From: Bdellovibrionaceae bacterium UBA6502 | GTDB taxonomy: Bacteria; Bdellovibrionota; Bdellovibrionia; Bdellovibrionales; UBA840 | Assembly (NCBI GenBank): GCA_002436415.1 | Contig: DJMA01000021.1 | Location: 1-16,336 of the forward strand | Length of the DNA: 16,336 nucleotides | Reading direction: 5' to 3' | Shown here: positions 6,648-14,423 of the stretch, in pieces | Layout: every line of letters begins with the position of its first letter | Position numbering within the stretch: position 1 is the first letter of the stretch | The notes under the pieces: model-generated | The model's database searches: none | Told to the model about the DNA's origin: nothing | The model's input: the letters and a program-made list of their open reading frames with translations, nothing else | Program-made: the position numbers and the translations under genes

Positions 6648-8549
6648 GTGAAACATTTTATAGCAACTATGCTGGTACTGCTCCTACCTATCGTAGGTCT
6701 CGCAAGTTACCAAAAAATGACTTTCCAAACAGATTACTTAAACAATGTTTTCGCACCAGATTTTCAAATCAATGAAAAATCAGATGGTAGCGTACAAGTA
6801 AAATACAATGTGACTGAGCTAGAGTATAAAGCTAGTGATGAAGACATAGATGCATTTGATCTACGTTTTTCTGAGCACTATTCAGCCTCAGCTTTTGGAA
6901 GAAACATGCTGCCAAAACACAGTTTTTTGGTAGAAGCGAAGCCTGAAGATTTAGAGGTAGTGAGCAAAAACCTTTTTCAAACAGAACAAGTAAATGATTT
7001 TAGAGTTAGTAGAAGTTTGCAACGTGGTAGAAAATTTCGTTGTACACCTCGCAACGCGGTTCAAAACATCAATCTCAACAATGATGATTTTCATGATAAC
7101 TTAGACAAAGATTTTTACTCAGTAGAATATCTAGGTGACTTAAACGGAAAACCAATTTCAAGAATTACCACCACTGCTTTTGCCTACAGCCAAGAAAAAA
7201 ATCAGTTGGAAGTAAAACTAGCGCCTCAGTTTGACATCAAAAGTAAAAGCTCAAACCAAGTAAAGGTTTTAAGTAATGATTCAAATGCAATTAGCTTAAC
7301 TCCACAAAACAACCACATTCTAATTGTTAGCCCAAGAGTGTTTATTAAAGATCTGAAATACTTTGCGCACTGGAAACGTAAACTAGGTTTCCGAGTAACA
7401 ATTTTGGCAAAAGACCAGCTTGGTGAAACGGCCAATCAAATCAAAGACTCCTTAGCAAAAATTTATCACAATCCTAAGACAAAATATTCTTTCGCCATTT
7501 TAGTGGGTGACGAAGAGATCTTTCCTACTTTCTATAAATTTACTTCAAGCAGTAGCAAAACTCCTTCTGACCTTCCTTACTTTACATTTGGTGGTCAGGG
7601 AGATTTTATTCCAGATGTTTTCTATGGAAGATTCGTTGTTAGAAGTAATTCTGATTTGAGAGGACAGATTTTCAAAATCCTTGAGTACGAAGCTGGGAAC
7701 TACCACAACGCCGCGGCACTATTAAATGGTATGGTCATCGCCTCCAACGAAGGTTATCAACCATCTGATGAGGATTATGCCAAAACCATCGCTACTCAAC
7801 TAAAACATAACCATAAGTCTCGCTTTGCTTATTTGTTTCAAGGTGACCAAAGTGCGACAAACAAAAACATTTTAAGAGCCCTTTCTGTTGGTAACTACTG
7901 GATCAGTTATTTTGGTCACGGCTCAGGCTATGACTGGAGTTCTACAAATGAATACTTCGGTGTAGAAGACTTAAAAAACATGGGCGTACCAATGGTAAAG
8001 CCTGTAATCATCGATGTTGCTTGTCAAAACGGTCGCTTTGAAGACGGACGATTTGGTGAGAGCTTCATGAATCTTTATGTTAACAACAAACCAAGTGGTG
8101 CTACTGCTTATTACGGTGGTTCTGTGAACATTTCCTGGCATCCACCAGCCATCATGAGTACTGGGATCGAGTTGTACCGTCACGCCTATGGCCTACACTT
8201 TTTAGGACAAGCTCTATTGGGCGGACAGTTGTATTTAGCCAATAACTTCTCAGATGTTAGTGAAATCAAAGACAATTTCACTTGGTTCCATTTGTTTGGT
8301 GACCCAAGTATGAGACTACGTCATGGTCCACCTAAAAGCCTGAAAATCTATAAAAAAGACGGCTACCTTGTTTTCCACCACAAAGAAGGAAGCTTAAAAA
8401 AACAACGTGTTGTTTTTCATAACAACAAAAACAAGTTCATCATTCGCTATACAAATGATGTTGGAGCAGTAAAGATCCCTGCGGAACAAGGAATTCAAAA
8501 CTACAGTATTCTATCTAAAGGTTTTCGTTACTACGAAGGACAGCTTTAA
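6648..8549 (+). CDS. Secreted C25-family (gingipain-like) cysteine peptidase
   Basis: A 633-residue protein from GTG 6648-6650, chosen because AAAGGGGGG lies six bases upstream and the result begins with a good signal peptide (VKHFIATMLVLLLPIVGLAS; cleavage near 18-20). Residues about 20-220 resemble an N-terminal prodomain. The catalytic domain spans about 222-558: ILIVSPRVF, the Asp/Gly-rich block GDFIPDVFYGRF, the catalytic histidine H424 in SYFGHGSG and the nucleophile C459 in IIDVACQNG, closing with HLFGDPSMRLR. These are the C25 landmarks. A short beta-rich tail of about 70 residues follows and does not look like a type IX sorting domain. It is exported and probably degrades extracellular or periplasmic proteins; in a predator, prey protein is a reasonable but unproven substrate. 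The gene stands alone, divergent from MscS, and ends at a strong terminator. Confidence 0.88.
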   Translation: MKHFIATMLVLLLPIVGLASYQKMTFQTDYLNNVFAPDFQINEKSDGSVQVKYNVTELEYKASDEDIDAFDLRFSEHYSASAFGRNMLPKHSFLVEAKPEDLEVVSKNLFQTEQVNDFRVSRSLQRGRKFRCTPRNAVQNINLNNDDFHDNLDKDFYSVEYLGDLNGKPISRITTTAFAYSQEKNQLEVKLAPQFDIKSKSSNQVKVLSNDSNAISLTPQNNHILIVSPRVFIKDLKYFAHWKRKLGFRVTILAKDQLGETANQIKDSLAKIYHNPKTKYSFAILVGDEEIFPTFYKFTSSSSKTPSDLPYFTFGGQGDFIPDVFYGRFVVRSNSDLRGQIFKILEYEAGNYHNAAALLNGMVIASNEGYQPSDEDYAKTIATQLKHNHKSRFAYLFQGDQSATNKNILRALSVGNYWISYFGHGSGYDWSSTNEYFGVEDLKNMGVPMVKPVIIDVACQNGRFEDGRFGESFMNLYVNNKPSGATAYYGGSVNISWHPPAIMSTGIELYRHAYGLHFLGQALLGGQLYLANNFSDVSEIKDNFTWFHLFGDPSMRLRHGPPKSLKIYKKDGYLVFHHKEGSLKKQRVVFHNNKNKFIIRYTNDVGAVKIPAEQGIQNYSILSKGFRYYEGQL

Positions 8550-8575
8550 TTTTTAAGTTTGGTAAAATCTTAAAT

Positions 8576-8616
8576 AAAAAAGCCGCTTTTCCAATGGAAT
8601 GCGGCTTTTGTTTTTT
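8576..8616. terminator. Bidirectional terminator between convergent genes
   Basis: AAAAGCCGC (8578-8586) pairs perfectly with GCGGCTTTT (8601-8609), with an inner TTCC/GGAA pairing. T-rich runs follow in both directions. It ends the C25 gene on the plus strand and overlaps the stop codon of the leftward gene at 8615 on the other. Confidence 0.9.
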
Positions 8617-9700
8617 AAAAAATTGATTTTTTCTCAACCTGTTCTAGCTCTTTTTGTTTTTGCCGGAGGTGGTGAATTAGGCTATAGAAATTTTTCTCCG
8701 TCAGCTCATCCATTTTCTGTAACTCTAGAGCTTCATCGAACTCCTTTCCATAGATGGCTTTATAGATTTGAATGATTTCTTCTTCAACTTGAACACGGTC
8801 TTTAGTTACCAATTCATAAGGTGCTACGTGATACAAAACTGTCAACGAGATTAAAACCACTGCCGTTCTGTGGATTATCTTCGTAAAGCTTTCCCCTATT
8901 CTCTCCATTCTCAGACTTTTTAAACTCCAAGGATGTTTTTTCTCTAAGGCAGCTACTTTGATGAAATAAATATCTCTCAGGTCTTTCACCGAGAGCGAAA
9001 AAAGGTCTTCTGTTTCATAGAACTTTTTTAGGTCTAAGTTTTTGTAAGTAAAACCATCCACAAAAACCCCGGTGGTCGAGAGTGATATTTGGTTCAAGCT
9101 AATAGACAAACTCGCTCGAATTAAATGGGTCCACATTTTGCGGTACCACTTCAATTCTTTTTCCTGCACCCCATAAACACGCAGAACATCACGAATACTA
9201 TTTGTCCAAAGATTGATCGTAAAGTTTCGATTCTTAAAATCTTTATCACTTGAAAATCGAGTGAACCAAGATTTTATACGATGAAAGATTGACTGATATT
9301 GAGCCTCATAGAGCAGTTCCGATAGTTCGTAAGCTAAAATTTCTGGGTAAAATTGCTTTTCCTCTAAAGCGTCTACAACTACTTTTACAAATCGATCTGC
9401 TTTTTTTCGATAAAGGTAGGAATTCGTTGGAATTTTCTCGCTGTTATCAACTTTTTCCAACAAGGCTTGAGAATACGCCACCAATTCTTCTTTTTGCAGT
9501 TTATCGGCCTTTGCATTACCCGCTTTATCTCGAAGAGTAAAAATCATTAACTCCTCAAAGCTAGAACTTCGAAAGTTTTCCAAAGAGTTCTCAAAGACAG
9601 GTAGATTAATCCCTTTGGTCTCTTTCGTAACCAAACTAAATTCACATGGAAGTGAAAAACATTGGATACAAAAAAGTAGAGAAATAAGAAGGACTCGCAT
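8615..9700 (-). CDS. Uncharacterised exported protein
   Basis: I do not recognise this family. The preferred start is ATG 9698-9700, giving 361 residues that open with a signal peptide (MRVLLISLLFCIQCFSLPCE). The frame is open a further 34 codons upstream, but those residues contain no better start, and a promoter candidate ends inside them. The body is charged and mostly helical, rich in Lys, Glu, Phe and Tyr. One hydrophobic stretch near residues 281-297 (AVVLISLTVLYHVAPYEL) may be a membrane anchor. The C-terminus (RQKQKELEQVEKK) looks like a coiled coil. No catalytic motif was seen. Its ribosome site lies in a hairpin 14 bases before the start. It is convergent with the C25 gene and divergent from the next protein. 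Probably an envelope protein of limited distribution. Confidence 0.7.
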   Translation of the reverse strand: MRVLLISLLFCIQCFSLPCEFSLVTKETKGINLPVFENSLENFRSSSFEELMIFTLRDKAGNAKADKLQKEELVAYSQALLEKVDNSEKIPTNSYLYRKKADRFVKVVVDALEEKQFYPEILAYELSELLYEAQYQSIFHRIKSWFTRFSSDKDFKNRNFTINLWTNSIRDVLRVYGVQEKELKWYRKMWTHLIRASLSISLNQISLSTTGVFVDGFTYKNLDLKKFYETEDLFSLSVKDLRDIYFIKVAALEKKHPWSLKSLRMERIGESFTKIIHRTAVVLISLTVLYHVAPYELVTKDRVQVEEEIIQIYKAIYGKEFDEALELQKMDELTEKNFYSLIHHLRQKQKELEQVEKKSIF

Positions 9701-9714
9701 AAGTCCGAAATATA

Positions 9715-9737
9715 TCCTCTTTGCTTTAAAAAGAGGA
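9715..9737 (-). promoter_or_regulatory. 5' leader hairpin covering a ribosome binding site
   Basis: On the minus strand TCCTCTTT, a 7-base loop, and AAAGAGGA form a perfect 8-bp stem. Its downstream arm contains the only Shine-Dalgarno-like sequence (AAGAGGA) before ATG 9700, at a long 14-base spacing. The hairpin would sit at the very 5' end of a transcript from the promoter at 9743-9773. Confidence 0.45.
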
Positions 9738-9742
9738 GAGTC

Positions 9743-9773
9743 ATTGTAAATTTTATGAAGGTTTTTTATGCAA
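9743..9773 (-). promoter_or_regulatory. Candidate promoter of the leftward exported protein
   Basis: On the minus strand TTGCAT (9773-9768) and TACAAT (9748-9743) are separated by 19 bases, slightly long. The -10 matches consensus at five of six positions. Transcription would begin near 9736, just at the leader hairpin, which agrees with the ATG at 9700. Confidence 0.35.
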
Positions 9774-9859
9774 AACATGGAAAGAATCAGTCCAGATTTC
9801 AATAAGATAGGATGATTCCCTACCTGGTTCTAGTTAGAATATTAATGAATGAGGTAAAT

Positions 9860-10633
9860 ATGCGCAAAATTTTTAGCACCAAAACATTCTTAGTACTACT
9901 TTTGAGCCTAATTGGAATTTTTCTAGCCCCTCAAAGCTTGCTGGCTAAAAACTTCCGCAACGCCTATGTAAGCTTTGATTTGCCTGACAACTGGCAATGT
10001 CACCTGGAAGACACGGAATGGATTTGCCGTAGTCAGGACAAAAAGGAAGCTAGGCAAGCCATTATCATTCTAACTGCAAAGGAAGTTGGCCCAGCTGACA
10101 GCCTAAAATCTTATGAAAATCATTTAAAGACTCCAAAGGTTACAGCGAACCGCTCCGGCCAGCCGATTACCTCCAAAGTAAAGCACACAAAAGAGAATCA
10201 AGTTAACAATCACATCTGGATTGATGGCCTACACCTAAGCAGTGAGGTTTCAGGTTACTACACAAGGTATTTAGCCACGACAAAGGGAAAAATTGCCATC
10301 CTAGTCACCTTTTCAGCCCACCAAAGATTTTACACCAATTACACTCATCACTTCTTCAAAGCCATTCAATCCTTGAAGGTTGTTGCTACAAACGCACTAT
10401 TCGCGAAGCCTAATATGGCACCCATCCATGGAGCGAATGAGCAATTTGGTGCCGGTATCGTCGAAGCATTCCCTGAGGACATGTACCAAGAAGACGAGTA
10501 CGAAGAAGATGAGTCCATGCAAGATAGTGGTAATACTAACGCCATCGCCATTGGTTTAGTTTTGCTAGCCCTTGCCGGTTATGCTTATCTACAGATATCA
10601 AAAAAGCAGAAGAAAAATAAGAGGAAGAAATAG
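9860..10633 (+). CDS. Uncharacterised membrane-anchored exported protein
   Basis: A 257-residue protein from ATG 9860-9862, supported by GAGG five bases upstream; earlier in-frame starts would bury the signal peptide. Residues 1-29 are a signal peptide ending SLLA. The mature part begins FRNAYVSFDLPDNWQCHLED with two cysteines (C47, C56) close enough to form a disulfide, and looks like a compact beta-rich domain to about residue 178. A linker follows with a very acidic run (EDMYQEDEYEEDES), then a hydrophobic helix (AIAIGLVLLALAGYAYL) and a basic tail (KKQKKNKRKK). This predicts a type I anchor with the domain outside the membrane; the tripartite tail also resembles bacterial C-terminal sorting tags. 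Family not recognised. The following small membrane protein is in the same direction, about 80 bases away. Confidence 0.8.
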   Translation: MRKIFSTKTFLVLLLSLIGIFLAPQSLLAKNFRNAYVSFDLPDNWQCHLEDTEWICRSQDKKEARQAIIILTAKEVGPADSLKSYENHLKTPKVTANRSGQPITSKVKHTKENQVNNHIWIDGLHLSSEVSGYYTRYLATTKGKIAILVTFSAHQRFYTNYTHHFFKAIQSLKVVATNALFAKPNMAPIHGANEQFGAGIVEAFPEDMYQEDEYEEDESMQDSGNTNAIAIGLVLLALAGYAYLQISKKQKKNKRKK

Positions 10634-10713
10634 GCAAAAGAAGGTTTTTTAAAGACTGGACTTGCAAAAAGCTCAGGCATTCTAGATAACAGAATGAGGG
10701 AGTGATATTTCTT

Positions 10714-11031
10714 ATGCAATGGATTCAACAAATTTTAAGCGAACAACCTGATTGGTTTATCAGCCTTAAATACGGACTCTTCGTTCTAGGCTTTTGTTTA
10801 TTAGCACTAGGAGCCAGAGAATTAATCTTTTGGTTTTTAAAGCTAAACCGCTTAAGAGACAAACTTGAAATCATCGAGGCACAAAACAAAGAGATCCTTA
10901 AACTTCTCGATAAGCCCCTACATTCTGAGAGTATTGCTGCTCCTGTAAAAAAAGAAGTGATCAAAAAAGATCGCTTCAGCTTAGAAGAGAACCTAAGCTA
11001 CTCCCCTGAGCAAAATTCTCTAAATCTATAA
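10714..11031 (+). CDS. Small single-pass membrane protein with coiled coil
   Basis: A 105-residue protein from ATG 10714-10716. A GTG four codons earlier is nearly on top of the GAGGGAG ribosome site, so the ATG is preferred. Residues about 15-42 contain one membrane helix (LKYGLFVLGFCLLALGA). Then comes a heptad-like helix (LNRLRDKLEIIEAQNKEILK) and a Lys/Glu-rich tail. There is no enzyme motif. CATTCT/AGAATG (10678-10696) forms a 6-bp hairpin right before the ribosome site. It probably works in complexes at the inner membrane, possibly with the preceding protein. Family not recognised. Confidence 0.7.
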   Translation: MQWIQQILSEQPDWFISLKYGLFVLGFCLLALGARELIFWFLKLNRLRDKLEIIEAQNKEILKLLDKPLHSESIAAPVKKEVIKKDRFSLEENLSYSPEQNSLNL

Positions 11032-11255
11032 TTAATTCAAGGCTTATTTTTAAAGTCTTTAAAACTTCAAGTAGCGGATATAGCCATTTAGACACAAACT
11101 ATTTCTATATTAAATAGTTAGATAAAACAAAAGCACCTTTGAGCGCAAAGCGCTCAAACAGCCATCGGCGGCAAAGCCGCCCCATCCCCCACGCGACAGC
11201 AAAAATAAAAATAGACGACGAGATTTGGACAAGAAGAAAAGAGAAAGAGGCCGTA

Positions 11256-11375
11256 TGAGAAATGTATTTTTTCAGAGTTTTGAATCCCATGGATGGGATT
11301 CAACAAGCCCCAAGGATGGCAGGGAGCAGCGAAGGCTGCGACCGGAATAGCGCCTCTGAAAAAATACATTTCTCA
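11256..11375. repeat. Perfect 22-bp inverted repeat enclosing a 76-bp structured core
   Basis: The left arm 11256-11277 and right arm 11354-11375 are exact reverse complements over 22 bases. The core contains an 11-bp palindrome TTGAATCCCAT-GG-ATGGGATTCAA (11280-11303) and a hairpin GCAGC-GAAG-GCTGC (11326-11339). Copy C has only about 13 unrelated bases at the corresponding place, so this block is either inserted in copy B or lost and replaced in copy C. Confidence 0.85.
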
Positions 11376-11423
11376 GAAGGCCGGCTCATTCAAAGATCAA
11401 AACCGAGGAGTAAGCCAAACCCC

Positions 11424-11454
11424 AAAAAAAAAGAGATCCCCAAAGAGACCTCTT
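11424..11454 (-). terminator. Rho-independent terminator of the M16 operon, within repeat copy B
   Basis: On the minus strand AAGAGGTCTC, loop TTTG and GGGATCTCTT form the same 10-bp stem as in copy A, followed by a run of T. It begins 25 bases after the stop codon of the M16 lipoprotein gene. Confidence 0.75.
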
Positions 11455-11479
11455 CAAAAAAAACAAATAAAAAAACAAG

Positions 11480-12862
11480 CTACATTCGCGAAGCTCGAAC
11501 CTCTAAAATCCCAACATCCTTCAACTGATCCCGAACCTTACTAGGTCCCAAAACCAAAATCTTCAAATGATCAGGGTGCATATATTTTTTTATAGCCTTA
11601 TTTACTTCTGAAAGACTGATAGACTCTACATTATCAACAAAATCATAGAGGTAATCATCACTAATTCCATAAAAGCGAAGCCCTGCTAAATTACCTGCAA
11701 GCTTTGCCTTTGTTTCAATGGCATTAGGATAATTAGAAAGCAATACGTTTTTGCCTTTTCTAAGTTCTTCTTCTGTAAGTCCATTTTCTACAAATTCTTT
11801 AAAAACATTTAAAGTGCTAGTAACCAACTCACCCACTTTATCATTGCGAGTAAAACTACGAATCTGAAAACTTCCATTCTCAAGATTGTGGTCAAAGCCT
11901 GAATAGATTCCGTAGGTCAAACCACGCTTAACCCTCACCTCTTGCATTAACCTTGCTGCAAAGTTACCACCAAGAATGGTATTGGCGATTCGAATGGCAA
12001 GATAGTCTTTTATATCTCTCTTAGGCCCTAAATCCACAAAGCGAACCTGAGTTTGTTTCAAACTTTCTTTGGTATGCAAGCGAATTTGCAGATGTTTGGC
12101 CGGCTCAATGCTTGGCAAAACTGGTGCTGTTGGCTCCTCCGCTTTCCAAGCAGAAAATTCTTTGATGATTTTTTGTTGGAAATCACTGGAGTATCTACCA
12201 ACCACCGTTAGCACTGCATCTTTTGGCGTTAAAAGCTTTTTATATTGCTCTTTCACATCCTTCGGATCAATGCTTTGTACGTCTCTGATTTTTCCAGCAC
12301 CGATTCTTGCCATTGGATGATTCCCGAAAAGAAATTCTTTGGAATAAAGATCGGCGAGGCTTGATGGGTCGTCACCAATTTTCTTTAAGCCAGCAACAAC
12401 TTGCTTTTTGATTCGTGTAACTTCATCTTTTGCAAAAGCTGGTTCAAAAATCATTTCTTTATAATTATTTAGAATCTCGCCTTCAAATTTACTAAGTCCA
12501 TTGATACTAAAAGTACTCAACTCCAAGTCAATGGCTGAGCTAAAGTCCAAACCCAAATAATCTAAATCCTCAGCGATCTGAGTTGCATTTCTTTGTTTCG
12601 TTCCTTTACGAAGCATTGCCACGGCGATTTGACTTAAGCCAGACTTGCCAACTGGGTCGTAAATGTAGCCCTTGGGAATGCTTAAGCCCAAGGATAAAAA
12701 TGGGATCTCTGGATCCTCTAGAAACAAAATCCTTAAACCATTGTCCAATTGAATCTCTTTAAACTCAGGCAATTTGTAATCAGCCGGAACTATATCTTGC
12801 GTACTTGCGCAAGAAGTTAAAAACAAGCTACAACTAACGATTAAAAATAAAATCCTTTTCAT
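11480..12862 (-). CDS. M16 peptidase-like lipoprotein, non-catalytic subunit
   Basis: A 460-residue protein with a lipoprotein signal: hydrophobic segment, then FLTSC with the lipidated cysteine at C18. Two M16 domains follow. Where an active member has HxxEH, this one reads GLSQIAVAMLRKGT, so the zinc site is absent. The second half keeps the R/Y signature (RVKRGLTYGIYSGF, near 310) that helps bind substrate. This is the pattern of the non-catalytic partner in two-subunit M16B enzymes, as in mitochondrial processing peptidase. ATG 12860-12862 overlaps the stop of the catalytic partner by one base (TAATG), with AAGGA upstream, so equal, coupled expression is expected. It would tether the complex to a membrane facing the periplasm. 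The gene ends at the terminator inside repeat copy B. Confidence 0.92.
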   Translation of the reverse strand: MKRILFLIVSCSLFLTSCASTQDIVPADYKLPEFKEIQLDNGLRILFLEDPEIPFLSLGLSIPKGYIYDPVGKSGLSQIAVAMLRKGTKQRNATQIAEDLDYLGLDFSSAIDLELSTFSINGLSKFEGEILNNYKEMIFEPAFAKDEVTRIKKQVVAGLKKIGDDPSSLADLYSKEFLFGNHPMARIGAGKIRDVQSIDPKDVKEQYKKLLTPKDAVLTVVGRYSSDFQQKIIKEFSAWKAEEPTAPVLPSIEPAKHLQIRLHTKESLKQTQVRFVDLGPKRDIKDYLAIRIANTILGGNFAARLMQEVRVKRGLTYGIYSGFDHNLENGSFQIRSFTRNDKVGELVTSTLNVFKEFVENGLTEEELRKGKNVLLSNYPNAIETKAKLAGNLAGLRFYGISDDYLYDFVDNVESISLSEVNKAIKKYMHPDHLKILVLGPSKVRDQLKDVGILEVRASRM

Positions 12863-14193
12863 TATTTTTTTCCTTTCACAGGAAGAGCTTGAACTTTTAC
12901 CTGACTCTCTTTTTGTAAATATCGATTCGCTACCTTTTGCACATCTTCTTTAGTCACACTGGAGTACCTAGTTAGGTCACTAAATAAAAATTCGTAGTCA
13001 CCTAATACCATCTCGTTCAAAACTAGAGCCTTTGTTTTTGCTCCGATGGTTTGCAGACCTCGTACATAATCTGTCTGAATCCTATTGACTGCTTTTTCCA
13101 ATTCTTTTTGGGTAATTCCCTTTTTTTGAATATCTAGGATATGCTTTTCAAGATTAGATCTTACTCTTGCTATGCTCTTTCCCGGTCTAATGTTTGCAAA
13201 AATCGCAAACATTCCATCGTCCATCATCGAATTGAAAAAGGCATAGACTTCAGTTACCGCTTGTTTCTTGTAGACTAAATCACTGTAAAGTCGTGAAGAA
13301 GCGCCTTCTCCTAAAACACTAGCCAAGACATCTAAGGCATAGGCGTCAGCCTCGCCTACCTTGGGACCACGATAGGATAATGCCAGTTTGGCCGAGGAAA
13401 TATCCAGTCTTATATTTGAAGTTCTAGGTCTGGTTTGCTCTGGTTCAGAAGCCAAGTCTTTTTTCTCTAAGGGAAAGGACTTGATGGGAGCATAGTATTT
13501 GTTAAGTAGTTTTTTCGTTTTTGCAAGATCGATGTCTCCACCAATCACTAGTATCGCATTGTTAGGTGCATAGTACTTGTCATAAAACTTTTGACAGTCT
13601 TCAACCGTCAGAGCATCCAGATCTTTCATATAACCTATTACAGGCCAACGATAAGGACTAACTTTGTAAGTTGTAGAAATCATTCTCTCGTAGATCTGTC
13701 CATCCGGATTGTTGTCTACACGCATTCTTCTTTCTTCTTTTACCACTTCAATTTCTTTACGAAGCATCTCTTCATTGATAATGAGATTCCTCATTCGATC
13801 ACTTTCAATGGCCATAACAATTTCAAGTTTCGTACTAGGCAGCTTCTCGTAGTAGGCCGTGTAATCCCTAGTTGTAAAGGCATTGTTTGTTATTCCGTTT
13901 TGCAAAAGAATTTGCTCAAAGGCATTTCCTTGAAAGTTTTTTGATCCCTTGAACATCATATGCTCAAACAAATGGGCTAAACCAGTCTGCCCTGGCCTTT
14001 CATGCTTGGAACCAACTTTGAACCAAGTTTGAAATTCCACCAATGGCGCACTATCGTCTTTATAAAGCAAAACAGTCAGGCCATTATCAAGCTTCATTTT
14101 TTCCACTGGAAATCGAATGTTTAAATGAGAGTCATCTGCCTGGAGATGAACGGATTGGATCAATGAGAACATTAAGACTAACAAGAGTTTCAT
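12862..14193 (-). CDS. M16 zinc metallopeptidase, catalytic subunit
   Basis: A 443-residue protein from ATG 14191-14193, chosen because GGGG lies about nine bases upstream and the promoter at 14224-14253 would start transcription near 14217. Residues 1-19 are a signal peptide (MKLLLVLMFSLIQSVHLQA). The zinc site HLFEH is at H74/E77/H78, in the usual setting TGLAHLFEHMMFKGS. The third ligand is the expected glutamate in VVKEERRMR, near residues 153-154. NNAFTTRDYTAYY is the conserved block that follows. The second domain has a weaker R/Y region (GEGASSRLYSDLVYKK). It is exported and probably cleaves small proteins or peptides in the periplasm with the lipoprotein partner encoded immediately downstream. 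Substrate unknown. Confidence 0.94.
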   Translation of the reverse strand: MKLLLVLMFSLIQSVHLQADDSHLNIRFPVEKMKLDNGLTVLLYKDDSAPLVEFQTWFKVGSKHERPGQTGLAHLFEHMMFKGSKNFQGNAFEQILLQNGITNNAFTTRDYTAYYEKLPSTKLEIVMAIESDRMRNLIINEEMLRKEIEVVKEERRMRVDNNPDGQIYERMISTTYKVSPYRWPVIGYMKDLDALTVEDCQKFYDKYYAPNNAILVIGGDIDLAKTKKLLNKYYAPIKSFPLEKKDLASEPEQTRPRTSNIRLDISSAKLALSYRGPKVGEADAYALDVLASVLGEGASSRLYSDLVYKKQAVTEVYAFFNSMMDDGMFAIFANIRPGKSIARVRSNLEKHILDIQKKGITQKELEKAVNRIQTDYVRGLQTIGAKTKALVLNEMVLGDYEFLFSDLTRYSSVTKEDVQKVANRYLQKESQVKVQALPVKGKK

Positions 14194-14223
14194 TGCAGTT
14201 TTCCCCTTTTTTATCATTCAATG

Positions 14224-14253
14224 ATTATAGGAAAAAAATGCTTTCAAGGTAAA
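14224..14253 (-). promoter_or_regulatory. Promoter of the M16 peptidase operon
   Basis: On the minus strand TTTACC (14253-14248), an 18-base spacer, and a perfect TATAAT (14229-14224). The predicted start near 14217 leaves a leader of about 24 bases with the AAGGGG ribosome site before ATG 14193. Confidence 0.55.
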
Positions 14254-14295
14254 GACTTTTGCAGAAAGAGTATAGAATAGGCTGGTTTTTCTTAT

Positions 14296-14320
14296 AAAAA
14301 AAGGAAGTCCTTTGACTTCC
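14296..14320 (-). terminator. Rho-independent terminator downstream of fliL
   Basis: On the minus strand GGAAGTC, a 4-base loop and GACTTCC form a perfect 7-bp stem followed by seven T. It lies about 100 bases after the fliL stop and separates fliL from the M16 operon promoter. Confidence 0.85.
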
Positions 14321-14423
14321 ATCTTCTAAACCAATTTTTTAGAACTACAAACTGAAGCAGGTTTTTCAAAAGCCATGTGCTTCAACACCATTTTTCGACA
14401 TTCTGCGATTTTCCCTACCAAAC

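Larger units (their letters stand above)
11124..11455 (+). repeat. Intergenic repeat element, copy B (most complete copy)
   Basis: From left to right: aaaacaaaagc; a 9-bp hairpin TTTGAGCGC-AAA-GCGCTCAAA (11138-11158); a 6-bp hairpin GGCGGC-AAA-GCCGCC (11167-11181); the conserved block gacgacgagattt.gacaagaa; a long inverted repeat (11256-11375); the block tcagaaggccggctcatt...gaggagtaag (11373 onward); and a terminator hairpin. The left half matches copy C and the right half matches copy A, in the same orientation. The frames crossing it are not conserved: the first hairpin differs in length by one base between copies B and C, so it is non-coding. The rest of the 448-bp gap (11032-11123) holds two AT-only palindromes (11048-11064 and 11097-11119) and no gene. 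Confidence 0.85.

Noticed and set aside
6432..6656. Leftward 74-codon frame with two hydrophobic stretches in the MscS-C25 gap
   Set aside because: It begins inside the ribosome site and start of the C25 peptidase gene, has no ribosome site of its own, and neither its first nor internal starts have good context.
11105..11290. Leftward frame with GRLCRRWLFE, also seen at 16055-16294
   Set aside because: The similarity comes from the repeat's DNA hairpins. A one-base length difference between copies breaks the frame beyond this motif, so it is non-coding repeat read as protein.
11124..11455. CRISPR array or integron attC site as an explanation for the repeats
   Set aside because: The copies are hundreds of bases long, thousands of bases apart, with ordinary multi-gene blocks between them; no cas or integrase gene is present.
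14328..14423. Leftward frame of about 31 codons between the fliL stop and its terminator
   Set aside because: It has no clear start or ribosome site and may be chance; fliL already ends in its normal family motif, so it is not a frameshifted tail.
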